A stretch of DNA of 43,700 nt from a virus, in IMG/VR virus record IMGVR_UViG_3300045010_000158, positions 1 through 43,700 of that record; one strand, given 5' to 3'. Under the pieces are notes generated by a model. That model saw only the letters and a list, made by a program, of their open reading frames with translations. It had not been told where the DNA came from and did no database searches. Of the stretch, positions 31,717-40,065 are shown piece after piece. Numbering within the stretch: the stretch's first letter is position 1; each line of letters begins with the position of its first letter. A program made the translations under genes and the position numbers.

Positions 31717-32586
31717 TTAAAACTCCGAAACAACTTCTAATAAATTTTTCATTTTATGATCTATAAGATAAGAAAGAATATTTCCATTACGAGATGAATC
31801 AGACTCCTTATAACTTTTTAAGATACTATTCTCTAACTCTATTGGTATATATCTAAAATCTACAAGGCAACGATTACGATCCCAATTTCTTTTCACTTTG
31901 TTCGGACAAGTTGCTTTGGTGTCCACCTGATTACCCATCACAAGAATCTGCTCTTTGATAGCAGCAGACTTCTTACTCGTTAAGGGGGTCTGGCGCTTTC
32001 CATCTGTAATCAAACAATCATCATCAGACAATATATTAGGAATACCATCCCCCGAGTCACCGCTCATGATATGATTCAATAAGAACTCTGTTGGGTTCTT
32101 ACACACCACAAATCCTTTTGTTGCAGGACTCCATTGCCGAACATTTGGATAAATTTGTAACTGTTGAAAATCTTTGTCGCTAGACACAATAACAATTTGC
32201 TCCTTATTAGAATAATATTTAGTCAAAGTAGCGATAACATCATCTGCCTCTGCTCCCTTCACTTGCAAATGCCGATACGGAAACACACCACGAATTTCTT
32301 CGCGGATTCCATCAATCATACCATAAATTGCCTTCCAATCAACATCCGAAGAGGCCTTTGCTTTGACCCTGTTCTGCTTGTATTGAGGAAATACAGCATT
32401 ACGCCAGCATTTACCACCCTCATGGCACAGTATAATCTCTCCAGCATCTCTAAACTTTTGTCTGTATGTACGATAAATATTTAGAACTGTATGTCGTAGC
32501 AAATCTTCTGAAAATTGAGTTGCATCGCCTTTTGTAAGAGCGAACAGGCTTCCCAATATTACTTGGTTATTATCAATTAGAATCAT
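31717..32586 (-). CDS. rnh: RNase H / 5'-3' exonuclease
   Basis: Removes lagging-strand RNA primers (FEN1/T5 exonuclease family, like T4 RNase H). Metal-binding acidic motifs in order: LIDNNQ (D4), ILCHEGGKCWRNAVFPQYKQNR, KGAEADDVIATLTKYY, IVSSDKDFQQLQ and HIMSGDSGDGIPN. The 289 residues compare with 305 in T4. The start overlaps the upstream stop as TAATG. In T4, rnh is near 33-59-32. Here it is in the clamp operon, so it has moved relative to T4. Confidence 0.9.
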   Translation of the reverse strand: MILIDNNQVILGSLFALTKGDATQFSEDLLRHTVLNIYRTYRQKFRDAGEIILCHEGGKCWRNAVFPQYKQNRVKAKASSDVDWKAIYGMIDGIREEIRGVFPYRHLQVKGAEADDVIATLTKYYSNKEQIVIVSSDKDFQQLQIYPNVRQWSPATKGFVVCKNPTEFLLNHIMSGDSGDGIPNILSDDDCLITDGKRQTPLTSKKSAAIKEQILVMGNQVDTKATCPNKVKRNWDRNRCLVDFRYIPIELENSILKSYKESDSSRNGNILSYLIDHKMKNLLEVVSEF

Positions 32587-33692
32587 TAGTAGGATCCAAC
32601 AAGAACACAGTTCTCATTAATTCTTCCACTCATTTTTAATGGTTTAGTTTTGATGAAATTCAAAACATTTTGCACAGAACGAATTCCTGTTAATTTACTC
32701 AACACATCTTTAGGTTTACGAAGTTTCTTGGATAAAGATTTGACTTCATCATAATTAACAATGGTGGTTCCTTTTACACCTAGTCCACGGGGATCCTTTG
32801 CAAAGAATACAGTTAGTGTACGATACTTTTCATTAAGGACAATCACCACTTCACTGCCAATAATTTTCTCTGGTGATATGCTTTTAATCCCATACTCTTT
32901 TGACTCCGGCAAATACTTCATCTTTTTAATAATTTGACTAGGACTTTTTTGCTTCTTCTTACGAGGAGTTCTATCACATTTCTTTTCATCTGCAAATGCA
33001 CGGAAAATATTGACAGTTTCTGAAAGCATCTGTATAAGTTTCTTTAGACGAGGTTTAGTTAAAAAGGAATATCCCTCCACCAGTTGCTCATCTTTGCCAT
33101 CATATGCAGATACCATCTCTTGCAGATAATTAGTTTCGATATATCCTGCAATTTTACCGCAATGCAATGGTTTAATTTTATGGGTGATCGCCCACCCCTT
33201 TGGGTCAAAATTCATATTACATTTGTTTGTATAAGCATCTATAATAGAATCTACCAACACATCAACATCACCCAAATATTCACGATATTTTTGCTCTGTA
33301 CGCTCTTTTATAGAAGGCAAATCAGATTTCTGGCGTTTAGAAAGAATAACAGCACCTGTGTTTTTCAGGGAATTTATATCTGTTGTAATTTTTTGTTTGG
33401 TTTGCTCGGTTAAAGGTGCGCCTCGTGAAAGCATTCTACACAAATAACCAATACTAGAATAACTCTTGATACCATTTTGGGCAACACATTTAATATCTTC
33501 AGCATTCATCTTGATGTACTTACAGTAATCCAAAACCCATCGCTTTTTTTCTCGGTTGGATCCTTTGTTCCAATACCAATTAAAAGCCTTCTGGAGTGCA
33601 AAGTCTACCTCATTTTCTGTGGCGTAAGACTCTGCACCCCAAACAGGCTCATTACCGTATGCCTTTTCAAGCGTTTTCGTATAAGTTTTCAT
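32586..33692 (-). CDS. Conserved-looking protein of unknown function (368 aa)
   Basis: I do not recognise a domain. The N-terminal third has a helical region with WYWNKGSNREKKRWVLDYCKYI and VAQNGIKSYSSIGYLCRMLSRGA. The middle has LGDVDVLVDSIIDAYTNKC and a very basic stretch (RTPRKKKQKSPSQIIKKMKYLP). The C-terminus is beta-rich (KIIGSEVVIVLNEKYRTLTVFFA, GLGVKGTTIVNYD). The basic patch and its coupling to RNase H suggest a DNA- or RNA-handling role, which is inference only. It has the best sigma70 promoter in the window, placed so close that the mRNA should be almost leaderless. Confidence 0.75.
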   Translation of the reverse strand: MKTYTKTLEKAYGNEPVWGAESYATENEVDFALQKAFNWYWNKGSNREKKRWVLDYCKYIKMNAEDIKCVAQNGIKSYSSIGYLCRMLSRGAPLTEQTKQKITTDINSLKNTGAVILSKRQKSDLPSIKERTEQKYREYLGDVDVLVDSIIDAYTNKCNMNFDPKGWAITHKIKPLHCGKIAGYIETNYLQEMVSAYDGKDEQLVEGYSFLTKPRLKKLIQMLSETVNIFRAFADEKKCDRTPRKKKQKSPSQIIKKMKYLPESKEYGIKSISPEKIIGSEVVIVLNEKYRTLTVFFAKDPRGLGVKGTTIVNYDEVKSLSKKLRKPKDVLSKLTGIRSVQNVLNFIKTKPLKMSGRINENCVLVGSY

Positions 33693-33700
33693 TGAATTAA

Positions 33701-33728
33701 ATTATACGATGAATACTATAATAGTCAA
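33701..33728 (-). promoter_or_regulatory. Strong sigma70-like promoter, leaderless start
   Basis: TTGACT (33728-33723), 16-base spacer, TATAAT (33706-33701) on the minus strand. The ATG of the 368-aa gene begins nine bases after the -10, so the predicted start point is within one or two bases of the ATG. No ribosome binding site is present in the remaining TTAATTCA. Confidence 0.68.
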
Positions 33729-33729
33729 G

Positions 33730-34974
33730 TTAATTTACAAGTTTAGGTTTAAATGTTTCCGACTTGATAGGTGTAGTAGTAGAAGAAGAATTTACAACAT
33801 TAACAAGGCTACGAGAAAGGGCAAGAACACCCAAATACGGATCCATATTGGCAGATGGACGACGATCTTCAATATAAATCAAGTGAGATGTATCATCTGA
33901 TACGGTTGTCGTAGGGAATTTCCCACACCACCCCGTAGTCACAGGGATAGTAGTAACGCACAAAGATGCGCTACGATCACCAAATCCCCAAGTAAATTTG
34001 TTAAAATCACTCGTTCCTTGAGTTTTTCCGACCAAACGAGTCTCGTTTCCACTACCATATGATGCCATATGCTCACTATGATCTTTTCCAATTGTTTCAC
34101 AAATATGTCTAGCATTATCTGCAAGTATCTGGCGATCATTCATGTAAATACGAATATTACAGGCGTTTCCATTCCATTCCGTGCCAGGAAAACTTTTTGG
34201 CTGGTAACTAATAACACATCTAGGCTTTTCTGAAGATTCTGCTGCTATTTCCAGCAGGTATCTTGTCAAGACTAATGTATCACAGGCAGTTAGAATATCA
34301 GTTTCTTTTGTGGAGTAAGACCATTGAGAAAGACAAATTCCTGCGGTTTGAGAAGTTAATTCAATTCCTGTTTCAAGACATATATTGGTAAACCGATCAA
34401 ATATTTCTCTTCCCCGCTGAAAATCGCCAGATCCACCATAATATCTTCCTTGAGGTCCTGGAAATATTACTTGAGTTTCACCCTTATCATCTTTTCCAGT
34501 TGGCCAACGATAAGGCTGTCGAGTATCTGGATCTATAAACAATATTTCTTGTTCAAATCCAATATGTACATTACTCATATCATTTTTACTGATAAACTTG
34601 TGAAGACTTGCTCGGGAATTGGTAGCGTGTGGAGTTCCATCTGCGGTTTGCACTTCACACAACACAATACCACGATTATTAGAAGGACCTAGAATGCGAA
34701 CAGGAACCAAGAAAAGATCTGCATTATCTACCGATGCTTGTTTGCAAGCAGAACCATCAAATCTTTGTATCTTTGGTGTTTCTCCTACAGAAAAATATCT
34801 TGCACTGCGAATTGTTCCGTCTCCAGCCAACCAAACATAATTCCAATGAGTTAAATTTGTTTTTGTTTCACCTACATGAGTTGGTGGTTTTTCGGAATTA
34901 GATGGATCATTACAGCACTTCATCTTTTTTCTACCACTAGTGTCTACGGGTTCATTCTTTTCATTCTTTGACAT
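33730..34974 (-). CDS. Glutamine synthetase-like protein (GSII type), probably non-catalytic
   Basis: A 414-residue homologue of eukaryotic-type (class II) glutamine synthetase. Fold landmarks are clear: YVWLAGDGTIRS, ADLFLVPVRIL, IGFEQEILF, FPGPQGRYYGG, WNGNACNIRIY, DRSASL and IEDRRPSANMDPY. By eye-alignment to the human enzyme, the first two metal glutamates (E141, E143) and the EDRRPSAN loop are kept. Other essential positions are changed: E196 to G212, E203 to S219, H253 to N273, the HETSN loop Glu to Gln/Gly near 319-320, and the RIP arginine to Cys. A roughly 35-residue hydrophilic N-terminal extension is present. Normal synthesis of glutamine is therefore unlikely, and a regulatory or altered function is more plausible. 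AAGGAG precedes the ATG. Confidence 0.85.
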   Translation of the reverse strand: MSKNEKNEPVDTSGRKKMKCCNDPSNSEKPPTHVGETKTNLTHWNYVWLAGDGTIRSARYFSVGETPKIQRFDGSACKQASVDNADLFLVPVRILGPSNNRGIVLCEVQTADGTPHATNSRASLHKFISKNDMSNVHIGFEQEILFIDPDTRQPYRWPTGKDDKGETQVIFPGPQGRYYGGSGDFQRGREIFDRFTNICLETGIELTSQTAGICLSQWSYSTKETDILTACDTLVLTRYLLEIAAESSEKPRCVISYQPKSFPGTEWNGNACNIRIYMNDRQILADNARHICETIGKDHSEHMASYGSGNETRLVGKTQGTSDFNKFTWGFGDRSASLCVTTIPVTTGWCGKFPTTTVSDDTSHLIYIEDRRPSANMDPYLGVLALSRSLVNVVNSSSTTTPIKSETFKPKLVN

Positions 34975-34985
34975 TCTAAATCTCC

Positions 34986-36611
34986 TTAATGGGGTTTATA
35001 AAACACATACACTGGTTCATACTTCATGTAATCACCTTTCACTTTACAAAAATTCTTACACATGGGTAATCCTGTCTCTTCATCAAGACGATTCTGCCCA
35101 GGCATAGATTCCATAGCCATCTTCACTTTATATTTATACACAAGTCCAAATTCTTCAAGAATTTTCTGTGAATCTTTTTCTAGAGGAATATAATCTCCTC
35201 CAATCTGAATATCGGCAATGTTCCACAGCAAGTAACGATCAGGCTTCAAGAACTCTGCACAAGTCTTTAGCGTTGGGCGAAGAAATCCATCGCGCCAATT
35301 TTTATAAGAAGAACCGTATTTCTTGTATGATTGATTCTTGTCTTTTGAATAGGCTTCACGGTTAAAATAAGGAGGACTAGTAAAGATCATGTCAATCTTA
35401 CCTTTATACTTCTTGAAATTCGGATCTTTGCCTATTTCTTCAGAGCCTAATCTGTAGATTTCATAAGTATTGGTTTCGCTGAAGAATGGATTGCCTCGAT
35501 AAGTCTTTGTGTTGTAGAAGTCTGCAACATCAGCATAGCGAGGACGCTCCTCTCCTGTTTCTTCATCAATATAATACAGTTCAGGATTTGGATCAGTTCC
35601 AATGTAATGAATCTTACGATCATCGCGCACACTCATGGCGCCTAGAATACGACCACCCCATCCTGATGACGGATCGTAAATCACAAGCGGAGTCTTTTGA
35701 TCTTTAACATGATCGGTAAATCGTTCGTACAAATACTTGGCAGTCATGGGCGGGAAATTGTGTGCCACCTGAATGTATCCGATACGGAAAGCAGCAAACC
35801 CTTTTGGAAAAACTCGCTCGCCCTTCTTGTAGATGCGAATGGTGTATACCCGATCATCAGGCATAGCACTCACATCAAAAGTAGAGAAATGCCGATACTG
35901 CAATACTCCCCCATCCTTCAGTTGTTGTACTTGCTCTCGCGTAAGATTCAAAATGTCAGACTGATTCAGTTGGAAATATCCTGTATTGTTTCCTTCACGA
36001 ACCTTCACCTGTTCAAGCATGAAGTCGTAGCCTTTGAAGATTTCTTTGTTGGTTTGGAACGCATTGATCCAAGACAAAGCATCAGGCACAGACACAAGAG
36101 CAGGCTTTGGATTGTTACGCAAGCACGACAAGGCGTGCATATAGAGTGAGTCTCTACGGAAGTGCCGCATTGATCCCTTCACCATACGATCTAAAAACCT
36201 ATCTTCAGCAAACAATTCATAGATGGAGTATCCATCGTCCTTTTCGCTGTAGTTGATGCGAGTCTTCATCATGGTCGGGAACCATTGATCCACTTCAGAA
36301 CCAAGTCTTGCCTTGTTCAATATCACATCTTTACCAATATCTTCTAGTTCATCATCAAATTCCAACGACTTCACAGGATACTCAGCCATCTTGTTCCACT
36401 CTTCGATAATGTCTTCTTCAATCTTTCCGATGCGCGGAGGACACCCCTTGTTGTCCCAAATATCGACAACGGTTTTACGCATATTAATAACCCACTTGCG
36501 GAACTTGCCTTCGTCCATCTCTAGCAGTTCTTCAAAAGTCACATTAACTGGATGGGTAAGAAGGTGAGTGTTCTTCTCAAAAAAAGTTTTGTGTGCTTGT
36601 AGAGTTTCCAT
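34986..36611 (-). CDS. Large DNA methyltransferase-like protein (SPPY type)
   Basis: 541 residues. The C-terminal 230 contain a methyltransferase core with LVIYDPSSGWGGRILGAM (motif I), IGTDPNPELY, then MIFTSPPYFNREAYS (motif IV, SPPY as in N4-cytosine and some N6-adenine enzymes) and YLLWNIADIQIGGDYIPL. Motif I precedes IV. The N-terminal 300 residues are an extra region (SMRHFRRDSLYMHALSCLRNNP, KGFAAFRIGYIQVAHNFPPMTAKYLYERF) that may recognise the target. There is no restriction partner. It has no strong ribosome binding site, but a small coding remnant with one lies immediately upstream. Confidence 0.82.
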   Translation of the reverse strand: METLQAHKTFFEKNTHLLTHPVNVTFEELLEMDEGKFRKWVINMRKTVVDIWDNKGCPPRIGKIEEDIIEEWNKMAEYPVKSLEFDDELEDIGKDVILNKARLGSEVDQWFPTMMKTRINYSEKDDGYSIYELFAEDRFLDRMVKGSMRHFRRDSLYMHALSCLRNNPKPALVSVPDALSWINAFQTNKEIFKGYDFMLEQVKVREGNNTGYFQLNQSDILNLTREQVQQLKDGGVLQYRHFSTFDVSAMPDDRVYTIRIYKKGERVFPKGFAAFRIGYIQVAHNFPPMTAKYLYERFTDHVKDQKTPLVIYDPSSGWGGRILGAMSVRDDRKIHYIGTDPNPELYYIDEETGEERPRYADVADFYNTKTYRGNPFFSETNTYEIYRLGSEEIGKDPNFKKYKGKIDMIFTSPPYFNREAYSKDKNQSYKKYGSSYKNWRDGFLRPTLKTCAEFLKPDRYLLWNIADIQIGGDYIPLEKDSQKILEEFGLVYKYKVKMAMESMPGQNRLDEETGLPMCKNFCKVKGDYMKYEPVYVFYKPH

Positions 36612-36613
36612 TT

Positions 36614-36716
36614 TTATTTCACTTGTAGTTTTTTATTAATATATTCTTTATACGAATGTTTCATTTCTATTGTCTGTAATTCTGGTGGTAAAAATTTAAA
36701 AGCATTCGTATTGCAT
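36614..36716 (-). pseudogene. Small ORF interrupted by one extra base
   Basis: AAAGGAG is followed at optimal distance by ATG and six codons (MQYECF), then TAA at 36696-36698. Skipping one base at the TTTTAAA sequence restores a frame reading KFLPPELQTIEMKH, SYKEYINKKLQVK and a stop two bases before the methyltransferase ATG. The whole would be about 33 residues. It is either a frameshifted pseudogene, a sequencing indel in a T run, or a +1 frameshift. The rest of the 141-base gap (36612-36752) shows no promoter that I trust. Confidence 0.4.
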
Positions 36717-36752
36717 TTTTACTCCTTTACTGTGAAATAATATTAAATCACT

Positions 36753-37682
36753 TCAAGTTGTAGAATTCATTATGCAATAAACCTCAGTTTTACTTAGTCT
36801 GCGTCCAACCACCCAAAAGCAAGTGCGCTTGTTCATATCAAGATTCTCACGCATCCACTTGTGGGCCTTTGCTTCATACAGATCGTCAAGAAGTGTACCA
36901 TCTGCTGTCTTTTCTGCAAGAGGTTTTCCATACACAGTATTTAGACAATGTAATTCGTAGTCTGGCAGAGGATATCCCGCCATCGGGTTCACCCACTTGT
37001 TAATGTTTTCCGTGCGCTTCGGTCCAACACACAATCCGATCACTTTGCCTACACTTATTGAGTACCGATATATGCCTCTTATAATGGCAGCAAAGTGAAC
37101 TCCACTACCCACAGGCACCACAAGTTGATCCAAATTAGTTGGTAGGTTACCTACCTGATGCTCAATGCTATCAAGAATTGCGTCTTCTCTGTTTTCGATA
37201 TTATGGGTAAAGACTGCATCGTATAGTTTTTCGGCTTCGGCAATCTCGCGCATTCGAGCAAGCACAGGCCCGTGCATTCCTGTTCCACAAACATTACGAA
37301 CATCTGCTCCCAACCATTTTGCATATCGCATCATATGATGATTATCAATAGTTTCTGGCGAACTTCCACCAACACAAATCACACAAGGGATTTGTAAATC
37401 TTTGCACACTCGGGCAACAATCGCTCCCGTTGTGGAATGCACCTGCGTATGAGTTATCACTCCATTGAAATGTTTTTTTAAACCATCTCTCATGGAATAA
37501 AGAAGAGTAAAAGCCTGTCTTACTTTGCCCCCGCTCACATCTCCAATACCATACGGAGTGTACATATCATCTCGCTTGTACCACACTCCATCAATGAGTT
37601 GGACAGGTGTTCTGTTTAGAACATGAGCAGGAAACTCTTTAAAAACTCCATGCTCTTGTTGCATATCAACTTCGATGTTCAT
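36753..37682 (-). CDS. Fold-type II PLP-dependent enzyme (ACC deaminase/D-cysteine desulfhydrase-like)
   Basis: 309 residues. WYKRDDMYTPYGIGDVSGGKVRQ includes the probable Schiff-base lysine K53 in the ACC-deaminase-type GG(N)K-R context. HTQVHSTTGAIVARVCKDLQIPCVICVGG corresponds to the substrate and cofactor loop, and LVVPVGSGVHFAAIIRG is the Gly-rich phosphate-binding loop. Such enzymes act on amino acids (deamination, beta-elimination or replacement). The start overlaps the methyltransferase stop as ATGA, so the two proteins are made together. That suggests a joint role, perhaps in building or attaching an amino-acid-derived group, but the substrate is unknown. Confidence 0.8.
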   Translation of the reverse strand: MNIEVDMQQEHGVFKEFPAHVLNRTPVQLIDGVWYKRDDMYTPYGIGDVSGGKVRQAFTLLYSMRDGLKKHFNGVITHTQVHSTTGAIVARVCKDLQIPCVICVGGSSPETIDNHHMMRYAKWLGADVRNVCGTGMHGPVLARMREIAEAEKLYDAVFTHNIENREDAILDSIEHQVGNLPTNLDQLVVPVGSGVHFAAIIRGIYRYSISVGKVIGLCVGPKRTENINKWVNPMAGYPLPDYELHCLNTVYGKPLAEKTADGTLLDDLYEAKAHKWMRENLDMNKRTCFWVVGRRLSKTEVYCIMNSTT

Positions 37683-38344
37683 AATGGTAGAGTTGTTTTG
37701 GAATGATTAAAGGTCGGATCGTAGAACTTCTCTTCTAATTCACACCCCCACCATCTGCGTCCAATAGTTTTGGCGGCAAGCAGAACAGGCGCTACTCCAG
37801 CAAAAGGATCAACAACCAAATCGCCTGGTTTGGTGAGATTCTCAATCACATACTTGCAGAAGTCTTGTGACCATACAGATTGATTCAGCACTTTCTCTTG
37901 CTGATCCACATAGATGTCGCGTAACCAATCTCCCTTGCGATGAATCACTCCTTTTTTTGTGTACACAAGCATATGCTGAAAAGTAAAATAGTACATATCC
38001 CGTTTACCAACTTCATTTCTCACAACTATTTTATAGTCTTTTAGAGATAGTCCTTCTTTTTCTAAACATTTTGAATACCACATATGATTTGACATGATAA
38101 AACCATTTACCCGTCGATCTGTTTGACACACCACAACAAATCCAGTAGGCTTTACAATGCGAGCAAACTCTTGCATAATCTTTTGCTGAAACTGCCTATA
38201 CGAATCGGTTTCATCCCTACCAAACGGAGTCTGAGACAGATCGGGGCAGGAAGTAAATACCAAGTCTACAGTCTCGGAAGGAATAATAGGCAGATAGTCG
38301 AAGGCATCTCCCAACACATACGAATTCTCTTTGAAGTTTGTCAT
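37679..38344 (-). CDS. DNA methyltransferase-like protein with SCPD in place of (D/N/S)PPY
   Basis: 221 residues arranged like a beta-class DNA methyltransferase: LGDAFDYLPIIPSETVDLVFTSCPDL at the position of motif IV (SCPD at 32-35), FARIVKPTGFVVVCQTD, then GDLVVDPFAGVAPVLLAAKTIGRRWWGCELEE as motif I (DPFAG 179-183). The aromatic residue that normally stacks on the flipped base, and the first proline, are replaced. SAM binding looks intact, but the normal exocyclic-amine chemistry is doubtful. It could act on a different position or substrate. The start overlaps gene 46 and the end overlaps the PLP gene, both as ATGA. Confidence 0.78.
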   Translation of the reverse strand: MTNFKENSYVLGDAFDYLPIIPSETVDLVFTSCPDLSQTPFGRDETDSYRQFQQKIMQEFARIVKPTGFVVVCQTDRRVNGFIMSNHMWYSKCLEKEGLSLKDYKIVVRNEVGKRDMYYFTFQHMLVYTKKGVIHRKGDWLRDIYVDQQEKVLNQSVWSQDFCKYVIENLTKPGDLVVDPFAGVAPVLLAAKTIGRRWWGCELEEKFYDPTFNHSKTTLPL

Positions 38345-40065
38345 GGTGCAATCCTACTGAAGTTGTTCTTCTTCTCGAACGACATGGTGTGTTCAAACTT
38401 GTCTACCAACTGATCTGCCTTGTGAGAAATCACAAACACATTCGAGTTGGCTCCAAAGGAATGAAGAATTTTCATAAACTCTTCGGTTCCTGCGGTGTCT
38501 AGCGATGAATCAAATACTTCATCCAAGATGAGCAGATTGGTATTTGCGCTGTTCTTGATTCGTGCAATCTCACGCCATGCAAGCAGCAAAGCCAAATCAA
38601 TACGCATCTTTTCACCCTCGCTAAAACTCATGTACGAGAAAGCATCACGGTGTCTGCTCTTGATAGTTTCGTTGAATTCTTCATCAAGGGTAAAGTTTGC
38701 AAAAAAGTCCATCGTGTTCAGATACTTGTTGATGGTCTTGTTGATAATTGGCAGATAGTAGCGAATGATCTTTGCCTTGATGCCGCTATCTTTCAGCAGA
38801 GTTGCCGCTACGCTGTAGTAGTGCATCTCTTCCACCAGGCTATTTTTGGAAGACTCGTTCTTGTTCAAGTCTCCCTCGAAATCCACCAATCGCTTCTGAT
38901 GATCTGTGTCCTCGGTTTCCTTGCTCTGAATCACCTTGTTCTCTTTGCTGAGTTTGCTGATGTACGAGTTGCACGCCGTAATGGTGCTGTTCGCCTCCAT
39001 TATCTGCGTGTTCATAGATTCCAGTTCAGCAGATACTTCTTCATACTCTTCAATCTGAGTTCGCTTGGTTTCAATCTCGGTAACAATGTCATCGACTGCT
39101 TCATTCAGTTCGCCCTGCTTGCTCTTCTTTTTGCATAGCAATCCGTGAATAGGCTGACTAGCCTTGTCGATGGACTGATGACAAGTGGGGCATACCTCGT
39201 TGTTGTTAAAGAACGACAACTCATCGCCTACTTTTTTGCGATTGGATTCCAGTTGCTTCTGCAAGGTTTCCAGTTTGCTAATCTGCTTTAATAGAGAAAC
39301 TTTGCCTTGCAGTTTGAATTTTATCAGTTGAATCTGCTCATTTAGAGTTGCAAGTTCTACCTGCTTCTCTTCGATCAGAGATTCAGAGCGGGTGATCTCT
39401 TTCAGATTTCCTTGCACTTGTTCATCAGTCTTGCTTTTTAGCCCTGCGATCAAGTCTTTTTGAGCGCGGATAGATTCGCGCAAAATGTCAATCTTTCGTT
39501 CATTGTCTGCAATCTCTTCCTTCAGAGTAGACATCTTTGCCTTGAGAATGGTGTTCATGGTAGAGAACACATTGATATCAAGGATATCTTCAATCACTGC
39601 GCGGCGATCTGCGGCGGACAACTGCATGAATGGAACAAACGAAGAACTACCAAGAATCACCACCTGAGTGAATGACTTGTAGTTCATCTTCAGAACCTGC
39701 TCTTCAAGCATCTTCTGATAGTCTTTGGTAGTGGCGTGCTGATCCAACACAGTACCATTTTTCCACACCTCAAAGCGATTCGGCTTGATTCCACGAACCA
39801 CCTTGTAAGAATCGTTGGCAAGGGTGAACTCCACCTCTACCAAGCAATCTTTCTCATTGATGCTATTCACCAACTGCGGAAGATTGATCTTTCTGAACGG
39901 CTTTCCGAACAATCCAAAAGTGATGGAATCTAGCAGAGCAAATGACTTACCATGCCCATTGCTGCCTGAAACTAGCACCATCTTGGCTTTGTTCATTTGA
40001 ATCTCGGTGAAGTTGTTTCCGAACGATCCAAAGTTCTTGAACCGAACCTTCGTGAAGTTAATCAT
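38341..40065 (-). CDS. 46: Recombination nuclease subunit gp46 (SbcC/Rad50-like)
   Basis: The ATPase subunit of the gp46/gp47 complex that resects DNA ends and degrades host DNA. The 574 residues (T4: 560) have N-terminal Walker A SGSNGHGKSF (33-42), two long coiled-coil segments flanking the zinc hook CPTC (292-295), the ABC signature MSFSEGEKMRIDLALLLAW and Walker B LLILDEVFDSSLD. The start overlaps the gp47 stop as ATGA. It is complete and unmistakable. Confidence 0.96.
   Translation of the reverse strand: MINFTKVRFKNFGSFGNNFTEIQMNKAKMVLVSGSNGHGKSFALLDSITFGLFGKPFRKINLPQLVNSINEKDCLVEVEFTLANDSYKVVRGIKPNRFEVWKNGTVLDQHATTKDYQKMLEEQVLKMNYKSFTQVVILGSSSFVPFMQLSAADRRAVIEDILDINVFSTMNTILKAKMSTLKEEIADNERKIDILRESIRAQKDLIAGLKSKTDEQVQGNLKEITRSESLIEEKQVELATLNEQIQLIKFKLQGKVSLLKQISKLETLQKQLESNRKKVGDELSFFNNNEVCPTCHQSIDKASQPIHGLLCKKKSKQGELNEAVDDIVTEIETKRTQIEEYEEVSAELESMNTQIMEANSTITACNSYISKLSKENKVIQSKETEDTDHQKRLVDFEGDLNKNESSKNSLVEEMHYYSVAATLLKDSGIKAKIIRYYLPIINKTINKYLNTMDFFANFTLDEEFNETIKSRHRDAFSYMSFSEGEKMRIDLALLLAWREIARIKNSANTNLLILDEVFDSSLDTAGTEEFMKILHSFGANSNVFVISHKADQLVDKFEHTMSFEKKNNFSRIAP

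Noticed and set aside
35131-35138. Second TATAAATA on the minus strand
   Set aside because: Within the C-terminal coding part of the SPPY methyltransferase, over 140 bases before its end, with no gene start near enough to be served.
38650-39138. Plus-strand open frame of 162 codons
   Set aside because: Antisense to the coiled-coil and ABC region of gp46. Its hydrophobic Val/Phe/Leu-rich translation is what antisense of charged coiled coil gives.
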